Source of the DNA: Ottowia sp. SB7-C50 | Lineage (GTDB): Bacteria > Pseudomonadota > Gammaproteobacteria > Burkholderiales > Burkholderiaceae_C | Assembly: GCF_033110285.1 (NCBI RefSeq) | Contig: NZ_CP136995.1 | Location: forward strand, 3,534,001 to 3,598,000 | Reading direction: 5' to 3' | Length of the DNA stretch: 64,000 nucleotides | Part shown: one piece after another, positions 26,933-33,705 of the stretch | How positions within the stretch are numbered: the stretch's first letter is position 1 | Layout of the letters: each line of letters opens with the position of its first letter | Position numbers and translations under genes: made by a program | The notes under the pieces: generated by a model | The model's database searches: none | Told to the model about the DNA's origin: nothing | Seen by the model: the letters and a program-made list of their open reading frames with translations, nothing else

Positions 26933-28254
26933 AATCCTGTTTTGATAGCACGATAGTGGGACTGGCTGTGGGCGAAAGCCTCGACACGCGCGAAATCCGG
27001 CTGACCGGCCGGGGCTTGACGCAACTGCCGCCCGAGGTGTTCGAGCATGCCGACACACTGGAGCTGCTCGACGTCTCGGGCAACCAGCTCGACGCGCTGC
27101 CCGACGACCTGCAACGCTTCCAACGCCTGCGCATCCTGTTCGCCTCCAGCAACCGCTTCACCGCACTGCCGCGCGTGCTGGGCGCCTGCCCGCGGCTGGC
27201 GATGGTGGGCTTCAAGAGCAACGCGATTGCCGACGTGCCGGCCGAAGCCCTGCCGCCGCGCCTGCGCTGGCTGATCCTGACCGACAACGCCATCGACGCG
27301 CTGCCGGCGGCCATCGGTCAGCGGCCGCAGTTGCAGAAGCTGATGCTGGCCGGCAACCGGCTGACCATGCTGCCCGACAGCCTGCAGGACGCGCCCGCGC
27401 TGGAGCTGCTGCGCATCGCCGCCAACCGCTTCGACCGGCTGCCCGGCTGGCTGCCCGCCCTGCCGCGCCTGGCCTGGCTGGCCTGGGGAGGCAACCCGGC
27501 GACGGCGGCGCGCGAATCGGCGGTGCTGCAGGGCAGCGAAAGCTCTGCCATCGACGCGCACGCCTTGGATATGGGCGAGCGCCTGGGCGAAGGTGCGTCG
27601 GGCGTGATCCACGCTGCGCGCTGGCGTCGCGGCGATGCGGACGAAACGCCCGTGGCCCTCAAGCGCTTCAAGGGCCAGGTGACCAGCGACGGCTGGCCGC
27701 ACAGTGAGATGGCCGCCAGCCTGGCCGCTGGCCGGCACGACGGGCTGATCCCCGTGCACGGCCCGCTGCGCCAGCCGCCCCAGGCCGCGCCCGCGCTGGT
27801 GCTGGGCCGCGTGCCACCGCATTTCACGCCCATGGCCGCGCCGCCCAGCTTCGACAGCTGCACGCGCGACGTGTATTGGCCGCAGATGCGGCTGGGCGCG
27901 GGCGACGTCGCCGCGCTGGCGCAGCGCGTGGCGGGTGCGATGGCGCAACTGCACGCGCGCGGGCTGGTGCATGGCGACCTGTACGCGCACAACCTGCTGT
28001 GGGACGGCGGCCGCACGGCGCTGCTGGGCGATTTTGGCGCGGCCTCGTTCCTGCCCGCGGCGCAGCCCGCGCTGCACGCCGCCTTGCGCGCGCTGGATCT
28101 GCGGGCGTTCGGCGTGTTGCTGGGCGAATGGCTGGCGCGCGCCGATGGCGCGGCGCCGGATGTGCTGGCCCGCTGGCGCGACACCTGCCTGGACGGCAGC
28201 GCGGAGGCGGCGGGCGGCTTTGACGCCATCGCGCATGAACTATCAAAAACATAG
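26929..28254 (+). CDS. Leucine-rich-repeat protein with eukaryote-like kinase domain
   Basis: Up to 441 residues. Residues 20-200 hold six or seven leucine-rich repeats (e.g. 'LELLDVSGNQLDALPDDL', 'LRWLILTDNAIDALPAAI'). Residues 215-430 are a compact protein kinase: glycine loop 'LGEGASGVIH', Lys in 'VALKRFKG', catalytic loop 'LVHGDLYAHNLLW' (HGD instead of HRD, so not activation-loop dependent) and 'GDFGAAS'. Predicted cytoplasmic Ser/Thr kinase with a protein-binding sensor; the target is unknown. The start is uncertain: a TTG at 26929 overlaps the MBL stop (TTGA), a GTG at 26956 is the alternative, and neither has a clear ribosome site. The final ELSKT and TAG stop come from a dispersed repeat. 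Confidence 0.82.
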   Translation: MKSCFDSTIVGLAVGESLDTREIRLTGRGLTQLPPEVFEHADTLELLDVSGNQLDALPDDLQRFQRLRILFASSNRFTALPRVLGACPRLAMVGFKSNAIADVPAEALPPRLRWLILTDNAIDALPAAIGQRPQLQKLMLAGNRLTMLPDSLQDAPALELLRIAANRFDRLPGWLPALPRLAWLAWGGNPATAARESAVLQGSESSAIDAHALDMGERLGEGASGVIHAARWRRGDADETPVALKRFKGQVTSDGWPHSEMAASLAAGRHDGLIPVHGPLRQPPQAAPALVLGRVPPHFTPMAAPPSFDSCTRDVYWPQMRLGAGDVAALAQRVAGAMAQLHARGLVHGDLYAHNLLWDGGRTALLGDFGAASFLPAAQPALHAALRALDLRAFGVLLGEWLARADGAAPDVLARWRDTCLDGSAEAAGGFDAIAHELSKT

Positions 28255-28307
28255 CTTTATGCGCTTGCCAGACAAGCGCCAGCGGCATATTAGGCAAGAA
28301 TTTTTTC
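28239..28307 (+). repeat. Dispersed two-hairpin repeat, copy 4; supplies LRR-kinase stop codon
   Basis: ACTATCAAAAACATAGCTTT, ATGCGCTTGCCAGACAAGCG, CCAGCGGCATATTAGGCAAG, then TTTTTT. This is one of the most complete copies. The kinase gene's TAG stop is the TAG of 'ACATAGC' in the first hairpin. The element occupies the whole gap up to the next gene's ribosome site. Confidence 0.75.
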
Positions 28308-28335
28308 CACACCCTCATCGACAGGAGACCGCCGC

Positions 28336-29109
28336 ATGAACATCGACCAGCTCTTTTCCCTGCAGGGCCGCAGCGCCCTCATCACCGGCGGCTCGCGCGG
28401 CATCGGCCGCATGATGGCCGAGGGCTTTCTGCGCGCCGGCGCGCGCGTCTACATCTCGGCGCGCAAGGCCGACGCCTGCGACGCGACCGCGCGCGAACTG
28501 TTGGCCATCGGCCCCTGCGTGTCGCTGCCGGCCGACGTGTCCACGCTGGAAGGCGTGCAGCAACTGGTGGCCGCGTACCAGCAGCATGAGAAGTCGCTCG
28601 ACATCCTGGTCAACAACGCCGGTGCGGCCTGGGGCGCGGCGTACGACGAGTTCCCCGAAAGCGGCTGGGACAAGGTGGTCGACCTGAACATGAAGACGCC
28701 CTTCTTCCTGACGCAGGCGCTGACGCCTCTGCTCAAGGCCGCCGCCACCGACCACCTGGCCAAGGTGATCAACATCGCGTCGATCGACGGTGTGTCGAAC
28801 AACCCGCAGGAAACCTATTCGTACCAGGCCAGCAAAGCCGGCCTGATTCACCTGACGCGCCGCATGGCGCTCAAGCTGGCGCCCGAACGCATCGCCGTCA
28901 GCGCCATCGCGCCCGGCGCCTTTGCCTCGACCATGAACAAGGACGCGCGCGACCACGCCGACGAAGTGGCGCAGCGTATTCCGGCCGGCCGCATCGGCAC
29001 GCCGGAAGACATGGCCGGCGCCGCCATCTACCTGGCGTCGCGCGCGGGCGACTACGTGACGGGCGCGACGCTGGTGGTGGACGGCGGCGTGACCTGGGCG
29101 CGCGGCTGA
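28336..29109 (+). CDS. SDR-family oxidoreductase (RhlG-like)
   Basis: 257 residues, complete classical SDR: 'LITGGSRGIGRMMAEGFL' (NADP-type Arg after the glycine motif), 'NNAGAAWG', Ser in 'NIASIDG', Tyr-x-x-x-Lys in 'YSYQASKAG', and C-terminal 'TGATLVVDGGVTWARG'. The pattern resembles RhlG and FabG-like 3-oxoacyl reductases; the substrate is unknown. GACAGGAGA precedes the ATG. It follows a dispersed repeat that separates it from the kinase gene. Confidence 0.88.
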   Translation: MNIDQLFSLQGRSALITGGSRGIGRMMAEGFLRAGARVYISARKADACDATARELLAIGPCVSLPADVSTLEGVQQLVAAYQQHEKSLDILVNNAGAAWGAAYDEFPESGWDKVVDLNMKTPFFLTQALTPLLKAAATDHLAKVINIASIDGVSNNPQETYSYQASKAGLIHLTRRMALKLAPERIAVSAIAPGAFASTMNKDARDHADEVAQRIPAGRIGTPEDMAGAAIYLASRAGDYVTGATLVVDGGVTWARG

Positions 29110-29123
29110 GGCGAGCTGCGCCC

Positions 29124-30218
29124 TCAATCGCCCGCCAGGCTCACCATCTGCCCCACGCGCGGGTCCATGCGCCCGCCCAGCACCTGCGCGTAGGCGGCCT
29201 GCGCGGCGGCCGGGCCTTGGGCATGGGCCGGCTGCACCCAGCCGTGGCTTTGGGCCGCGGCCAGAAAGCCCTGCCACGCGCCGACCATGCGCTCGGCCAG
29301 CACGGCGCGGCCCCATTCGGTCGACCGCTTCTTGCTCTGCGCCGGGGCAAAGAACAGCGTGGCGCGCGGGCCGGGCAAGTCCTTGGCGCCGCCCAGTTCG
29401 GTGACGTGCGCGCCGCCCACCGAGCAGCTGTAGCGCAACGCCTGAAAGTGCTCATGCACGCGCCGGCGCAGCGCGGCGTTGCCGGCGAAGTCGATGTAGA
29501 CGCAGGGCGTGGCGGGGTCCAGCGATTCCAGCGCGTCATACGTCAGCACGCGGTGGTAGCTGCCGAGCGACTGGCAGAACGGCGCGTTGGCCGCCGAGGT
29601 GAGGCCGATGACCTCGATGCCCGCGCGCTGCGACAGGCACCACGCCGTGGCATACGCCGTCTTGCTGGACGCGCTGGACAGCAGCAGCGTGCGCGCGCCA
29701 AAAAAGTCGTTGTCGGCCATGAAGTCGTCGATCAGCCACGACGTGGCGAACAGCGGGCGCAGCAGCGCCTGCAGGTCTTCGGTGTCGGCGCGGTAGAACG
29801 GGTCGGCGCCGGTGCGCTCGTACTGGTTGTAGACGGCGGGCAGCGGTGCGCGGTGCGCCGCGCCATCGGTCCAGCCGGCGGGCATGACGCGCGTGGGCGT
29901 GAGCACGGCGTGGCTGGCCATCGGCCAGTAGCCGTACAGGCGCTCGTCCACCGGCACGTCGGCACAGCCCGATTCCACAACCGTGCCGAAGCCCCACACC
30001 GGCACCGTGCCCCAGTCCGCACCGTCGCCCTGCACGGGGTAGAAGTCCCAGTAGTGCATGGCGTCGCCAAAGGCGGCGTAGGTGATGTTGTTGGCCGTGA
30101 GCGCAAAGCGGTCGACGCGCACGCGCACCTGGCCGGGTGCCAGCGGCGCGTCGGGCACTTCGCGCACGCGCGTGGTGGCCAGCTGGTTTTTATGGACGAG
30201 CAGTTCGGTGGTGGGCAT
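29124..30218 (-). CDS. DUF2855 family protein (MDR-like)
   Basis: 364 residues. The whole chain matches what I know of DUF2855, a branch of the medium-chain dehydrogenase/reductase fold: N-terminal GroES-like part ('ALTANNITYAAFGDAMHYWDFYP', key residues NNITYA), 'GYWPMASHAV', and a Rossmann part around 'LLLSSASSKTAYATAWCL'. No catalytic zinc ligands are visible. Function unknown; an oxidoreductase is likely from the fold. It converges with the SDR gene (14 bp between stops). Confidence 0.82.
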   Translation of the reverse strand: MPTTELLVHKNQLATTRVREVPDAPLAPGQVRVRVDRFALTANNITYAAFGDAMHYWDFYPVQGDGADWGTVPVWGFGTVVESGCADVPVDERLYGYWPMASHAVLTPTRVMPAGWTDGAAHRAPLPAVYNQYERTGADPFYRADTEDLQALLRPLFATSWLIDDFMADNDFFGARTLLLSSASSKTAYATAWCLSQRAGIEVIGLTSAANAPFCQSLGSYHRVLTYDALESLDPATPCVYIDFAGNAALRRRVHEHFQALRYSCSVGGAHVTELGGAKDLPGPRATLFFAPAQSKKRSTEWGRAVLAERMVGAWQGFLAAAQSHGWVQPAHAQGPAAAQAAYAQVLGGRMDPRVGQMVSLAGD

Positions 30219-30367
30219 GGCAAGGTGGGGGGGATGCGCGCGCGGCGGCGATGCGGGGATTCTGATGGAAGGGCGCGCGGGGGCCTGTCACCTTGGAACC
30301 AGCCAGGAGTAAAGTTGCATCGCTGCGCGAGCTGTGCGTTGCGTGCCGATCCGCCTCGCCACGCATC

Positions 30368-30457
30368 GTCATTCCCGCAAAGGCGGGAATCCAAGGGCGT
30401 TCACGACAGGGCGCATCTGATCACGGACGCATGGATTCCTGCCTTCGCGGGAATGAC
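30368..30457. repeat. Paired REP/dRS3-like element, copy a
   Basis: Two inverted 26-bp units, 30368-30393 and 30432-30457, each built on ATTCCCGC..GCGGGAAT. The unit opens GTCATTCCCGC and closes GGCGGGAATCCA, and the second copy is in reverse. The 38 bp between them are unlike those in the other two elements. Each unit is itself a hairpin and the pair forms a larger cruciform. It lies between DUF2855 and the YgjP-like gene; the remaining bases of that 280-bp gap show nothing else. Confidence 0.85.
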
Positions 30458-30497
30458 AACTCCAACGGCACGCACTCAGTGCCGCCGTAGCGCCACT

Positions 30498-31442
30498 TCA
30501 CCAACGCGGCACCGCTTCGTCGCGCAACTGGCCGCGCCGCTCGGCGTAGTCGGGCAGCACGCTTTCCACGTGCTGCCAGAAGCGCGGGCTGTGGTTCATC
30601 TCGCGCAGGTGGGCCAGCTCGTGCACCACCACATAGTCGATCACCGATTCACGAAAGTGGATCAGCCGCCAGTTCAGGCGGATCGAGCCGTCGGCGCTGG
30701 CGCTGCCCCAGCGCGTGCCGGCCGACGACAGACTCATGCGCTGCCAGCGCACCCCCAGTTGCGGCGCAAAGTGGTCCAGCCGCGCGGTGAACACGCGGCG
30801 CGCCTGGCGCATCAGCCAGGCCTGCGTGGTATCGCGCCATTGCTCAGGCGTGGCGGTGTGCGGCAGGCCGACGTGCAGGGCCAGCCGCGGCGCGTCGGGC
30901 GCGTCGGGCGCGTCGGGCGCGTCGGCATCGGATTCGACCAGCACCGCGCCGCCGCGGCCGTGGCGCTGGCGCGGGTCCAGCACCAAGGTCACCGACTGGC
31001 CCAGAAAAGGCAGCGTGGCGCCGGGCTTCCATTCGATGCGGTTGGACTCGATGCGCTGATGCCGCTCGCGCGCCTCGCCCAGCTTGGCGACGATCCAGCG
31101 CTCTTTTTCGCGCAGCGCGGCTTCGACTTCGTGTACCGGCGTCCAGCGTGGCGCACGCACGCTCAAGCCCTCGGCACCGACCGTAAAACCGATGGTGCGC
31201 CGCTGGCCGCGCCGAAATTCGTAGTGCACCCGCGCATGCGCGAAGTGGATGGCGCGGTTGGCGCGCGGGTGGGCGAAATGGGCTGGCGCGAGCGCATCGT
31301 TCAACAGCACCGCAGGCTCGTTTGCTATTGATTGAGTAGCTGCTTGCGTTTGTTCAGCAAGCGCTGGAGGCGTTTTTTCTTCAGAGGGATGGGCGGCCGG
31401 CGCGACGCCGAACAGGTCCAGCACCAGCTGCCGCATGGCCAT
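30498..31442 (-). CDS. YgjP-like (DUF45/M48-type) zinc metallopeptidase
   Basis: 314 residues. C-terminal WLM/YgjP domain with the zinc motif 'VVHELAHLREMNHSPRFW' (HExxH plus a distal His). The N-terminal domain 'FRRGQRRTIGFTVGAEGL' is also typical. Residues 20-40 (TPPALAEQTQAATQSIA) are encoded by a dispersed repeat and are a poor fit to the family, i.e. an insertion in the N-terminal linker. A run of three 'APD' units (DAPDAPDAPDAP) is another local expansion. It sits 8 bp after plsC, as in related genomes. Start ATG 31442 or 31436. Confidence 0.85.
   Translation of the reverse strand: MAMRQLVLDLFGVAPAAHPSEEKTPPALAEQTQAATQSIANEPAVLLNDALAPAHFAHPRANRAIHFAHARVHYEFRRGQRRTIGFTVGAEGLSVRAPRWTPVHEVEAALREKERWIVAKLGEARERHQRIESNRIEWKPGATLPFLGQSVTLVLDPRQRHGRGGAVLVESDADAPDAPDAPDAPRLALHVGLPHTATPEQWRDTTQAWLMRQARRVFTARLDHFAPQLGVRWQRMSLSSAGTRWGSASADGSIRLNWRLIHFRESVIDYVVVHELAHLREMNHSPRFWQHVESVLPDYAERRGQLRDEAVPRW
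31321..31380 (+). repeat. Dispersed two-hairpin repeat, copy 5, inside the YgjP-like coding sequence
   Basis: TTTGCTATTGATTGAGTAGC, TGCTTGCGTTTGTTCAGCAA, GCGCTGGAGGCGTTTTTTCT: a full copy with both hairpins and the T-rich tail. It lies on the strand opposite to the gene and is read in frame as EKTPPALAEQTQAATQSIAN. The gene is open on both sides, so the element behaves as an in-frame coding insertion. Confidence 0.8.
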
Positions 31443-31450
31443 GCGCGGCC

Positions 31451-32227
31451 TCAGTCCTCGCCGGGCTTCAGGCGCGACAGCCGCGCCTCGCCGGTGGGGT
31501 AGGCCTCGGGGTCCAGACGCAGCATCTCGGCCTCGATCCAGGCTTCGACTTCGCGCATCAGCTCATCCGGCTTGCGGCCCACGCTGGGAATGGCCGGGCC
31601 GATGGAGATGTCGACGATGCCCGGCTGCTTGACGAACGCCTTGCGCGGCCAGCATTTGGCGCTGGTGACGGCGATGGGGATCACCGGCGCGCCGCATTCG
31701 ATGGCCAGCCGCGTGCCGCCCGAGCGGTACTTGCCCTTTTCGCCGCGCGGGATGCGCGTGCCTTCGGGGAACATGATGATCCACACGCCCTCGGCCAGCA
31801 GGCGCCGGCCCTGGCTGACGACCTTGGCGAAGGCCTCGCTGCGCTTGCTGCGGTCGATGTGGATCATGTCGAGCCGCGCCATGGCCCAGCCGAAGAACGG
31901 GATGTAGAGCAGCTCGCGCTTGAAGACGTAGGCCAGCGGGTGCGGCATGAGCGCGGGCATGCTGAACGTTTCCCACGTGGACTGGTGCTTGACCAGCAGC
32001 ACGGCCGGCGCCTTCTCGCCGACGGGCAGGTTTTCCATGCCGGTGACGCGGTTGCGGATGCCCAGGATCCAGCCGCCCGCCCACACCGCGCAGCGCAGCC
32101 AGCCGGCGCACATCCAGTACAGCCGCGTGCTGCTGACGAAGGGCGAGGCGATCAGCACCGCCAGCGCCCACGGTACGACGGTGACGGCCATCCACAGCAA
32201 GTGCAGCACCGAGCGAATCAGGTTCAT
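31451..32227 (-). CDS. plsC: 1-acyl-sn-glycerol-3-phosphate acyltransferase
   Basis: 258 residues from ATG 32227. N-terminal membrane helix (VLHLLWMAVTVVPWALAVLI), then the acyltransferase blocks: I 'KHQSTWETF' (H-x4-E form of the usual H-x4-D, common in betaproteobacteria), II 'FFGWAMARLDMIHIDR', III 'FPEGTRIPRG', IV 'VIPIAVTSA'. It makes phosphatidic acid from lysophosphatidic acid at the inner membrane. The order gmhB-plsC-ygjP on one strand downstream of glyS is a familiar betaproteobacterial arrangement. Confidence 0.9.
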   Translation of the reverse strand: MNLIRSVLHLLWMAVTVVPWALAVLIASPFVSSTRLYWMCAGWLRCAVWAGGWILGIRNRVTGMENLPVGEKAPAVLLVKHQSTWETFSMPALMPHPLAYVFKRELLYIPFFGWAMARLDMIHIDRSKRSEAFAKVVSQGRRLLAEGVWIIMFPEGTRIPRGEKGKYRSGGTRLAIECGAPVIPIAVTSAKCWPRKAFVKQPGIVDISIGPAIPSVGRKPDELMREVEAWIEAEMLRLDPEAYPTGEARLSRLKPGED

Positions 32228-32268
32228 GGTGGTTTCGGCTTCGAGCGCCTGCGGGGCAAGCGTCAACA

Positions 32269-32291
32269 GCTACATATTCTATAGCTTCAGG
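32269..32291 (+). repeat. Dispersed repeat, truncated copy (first hairpin only)
   Basis: GCTACATATTCTATAGCTTC: only the A/T-rich hairpin and the first bases of the middle part remain, in the 71-bp gap between gmhB and plsC. Confidence 0.5.
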
Positions 32292-32298
32292 CGGGTGG

Positions 32299-32907
32299 TC
32301 AAGGCGCGGCTGGCAGCGCCGCGTCGGGTTCGGCGCGGCCGCCGGCCGGCTGCGCGGCGGCCTCGGCGTCGGCGATGAAGGCGGTGGCAAAGGCGGCCAG
32401 ATCGTCGTGCACGCGCGTGCCGGGCGGGTAGTCGGGCGGCAGCGCGCCGACCGGTGGCGCACCCTTGCCGGTGCGCACCAGGTGCGGGATGCAGCCGGCG
32501 GCGGCCGCGGCCTGCGCGTCGCGCACGCTGTCGCCCACGGCATGCACCTGGCGCAGATCGACCTTGTAGCGCTCGCCAATCTGCTGGAACAGGCCGGGCA
32601 GCGGCTTGCGGCAGGTGCAGCCGTCGTCGGGCGTGTGGGGACAGTAGAAGATCGCCTCGACCCGCCCGCCGACGGCGGCCAGCTGCTTGTTCATTCGCGC
32701 GTGGATGGCGTTGAGCGTGGCCGTGTCGAACAGCCCGCGCCCCAGCCCCGGCAGGTTGGCCGCGATCACCACGTGGTAGCCCGCGTGGTTGAGCCGGGCA
32801 ATGGCGTCCAGCGCGCCGGGCAGCGCCTCCCACTCGTCGGGCGACTGGATGTAGCCTTCGCGCTCGACGCAGAGTGTGCCGTCGCGGTCGACGATGACGA
32901 GTTTCAT
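32299..32907 (-). CDS. gmhB: D,D-heptose 1,7-bisphosphate phosphatase
   Basis: 202 residues. HAD motif I 'VDRDGTLC', motif II region 'VIAANLPGLGRGLF', the GmhB zinc loop 'CPHTPDDGCTCRKP' (Cys-x-His ... Cys-x-Cys) and motif III/IV 'AVGDSVRDAQAA'. It dephosphorylates heptose bisphosphate for the LPS inner core. The Ala/Pro-rich tail of about 35 residues is longer than usual. In E. coli motif II has Asn-Gln-Ser; here it reads Asn-Leu-Pro. It lies between the small membrane-protein gene and plsC. Confidence 0.88.
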   Translation of the reverse strand: MKLVIVDRDGTLCVEREGYIQSPDEWEALPGALDAIARLNHAGYHVVIAANLPGLGRGLFDTATLNAIHARMNKQLAAVGGRVEAIFYCPHTPDDGCTCRKPLPGLFQQIGERYKVDLRQVHAVGDSVRDAQAAAAAGCIPHLVRTGKGAPPVGALPPDYPPGTRVHDDLAAFATAFIADAEAAAQPAGGRAEPDAALPAAP

Positions 32908-32914
32908 GCGGACA

Positions 32915-33562
32915 TTATCGGCCTGGCGCCGGGCCGGGCGCGGCGTCGGCGCGCGGCGCGGCGGGCGCGTCCGAGCCGGTCACCACCTCGCCCCACAGGC
33001 GCCCGCGCGCGCGTTGCAGCGTCAGCACGTGGCCGCGCGGCAGCGCCCGCGCGTCGGCGCCTTCCAGCAGCACGCGGCGTGGCGTGTCGTCGCCCTGCAG
33101 TTGCAGCAGCGCCAGCGCGCCGCCCGGGCCGCGCTCGCTGCTGGGCTGGGGGCGCGCCTCCAGCACGCGCGCGCTGACCGGCGGCAGCGACGTGCGCAGC
33201 GCGCCGTTGGTATGGCGCAGCAGCAGGCCCACGGCCAGCGCGGCCCACAGGCCGATCCACAGCGCCGCCGCCCACGGCCTGACGCGCGCCCAGCCCAGGC
33301 GCCGGACCAGCCACCGCGCCAGCAAGGCGCCGCCAACCACCACCCCCAGCGCGGCCAGCACCGGCCAGCTGGCCTGCCAGATCAGCGCCTGGACAGCCGC
33401 ATCGGCATCGGCCGCGCCTGCGCCGCCCACGCGCGCCGCCACCAGCGGCTGCGCGGACGGCCAGCGCTCGGCCAGCGTGGTCAGCATGACGTGCAGCGCC
33501 GTCACGGCGAACGGCGGCGCGAACAGCAGCCAGGCGCTGCGGGTGGTGGCGTTGGCGCTCAT
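32915..33562 (-). CDS. Predicted membrane protein, unknown function
   Basis: 215 residues from ATG 33562. Three predicted membrane segments: near residues 8-28 (WLLFAPPFAVTALHVML), 62-85 (WPVLAALGVVVGGALLARWL) and 95-115 (AALWIGLWAALAVGLLL), followed by a 100-residue soluble tail rich in Arg, Ala and Pro. I recognise no family. The frame stays open further upstream, but that part is the dispersed 3'-end repeat, so the ATG at 33562 is preferred. It starts after glyS and ends 7 bp before gmhB, so it is likely part of the glyQS-gmhB-plsC transcript. Confidence 0.6.
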   Translation of the reverse strand: MSANATTRSAWLLFAPPFAVTALHVMLTTLAERWPSAQPLVAARVGGAGAADADAAVQALIWQASWPVLAALGVVVGGALLARWLVRRLGWARVRPWAAALWIGLWAALAVGLLLRHTNGALRTSLPPVSARVLEARPQPSSERGPGGALALLQLQGDDTPRRVLLEGADARALPRGHVLTLQRARGRLWGEVVTGSDAPAAPRADAAPGPAPGR

Positions 33563-33605
33563 GTTCTTGGGGCCATGGCGCCGCCGCGCGCCGCCCACGG
33601 CCGCG

Positions 33606-33705
33606 CAGCAGGCCATCCCAGCGGCCGCCGTGGAACGGGCTTGGCCCGGCCACGGGCGGCGTCGCCCTGGGGGGAAGCCGCGAAGCGGCTCAGGGGGAGC
33701 GTCAT
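33606..33705 (-). repeat. Comamonadaceae-type 3'-end repeat, copy 2
   Basis: About 100 bp aligning with 24730-24834. It contains the perfect hairpin AGCCGC-GAA-GCGGCT between G-rich flanks (CTGGGGGG ... CAGGGGGAGCGTCAT). It covers the glyS stop codon and the region just after it. Position right behind a minus-strand gene is the same as for copy 1, which suggests a shared function in mRNA 3' ends or a target-site preference. Confidence 0.65.

Noticed and set aside
32904..33653. Longer or alternative start for the membrane protein downstream of glyS
   Set aside because: The extra N-terminal residues are translated from the dispersed G-rich repeat and are not protein-like.
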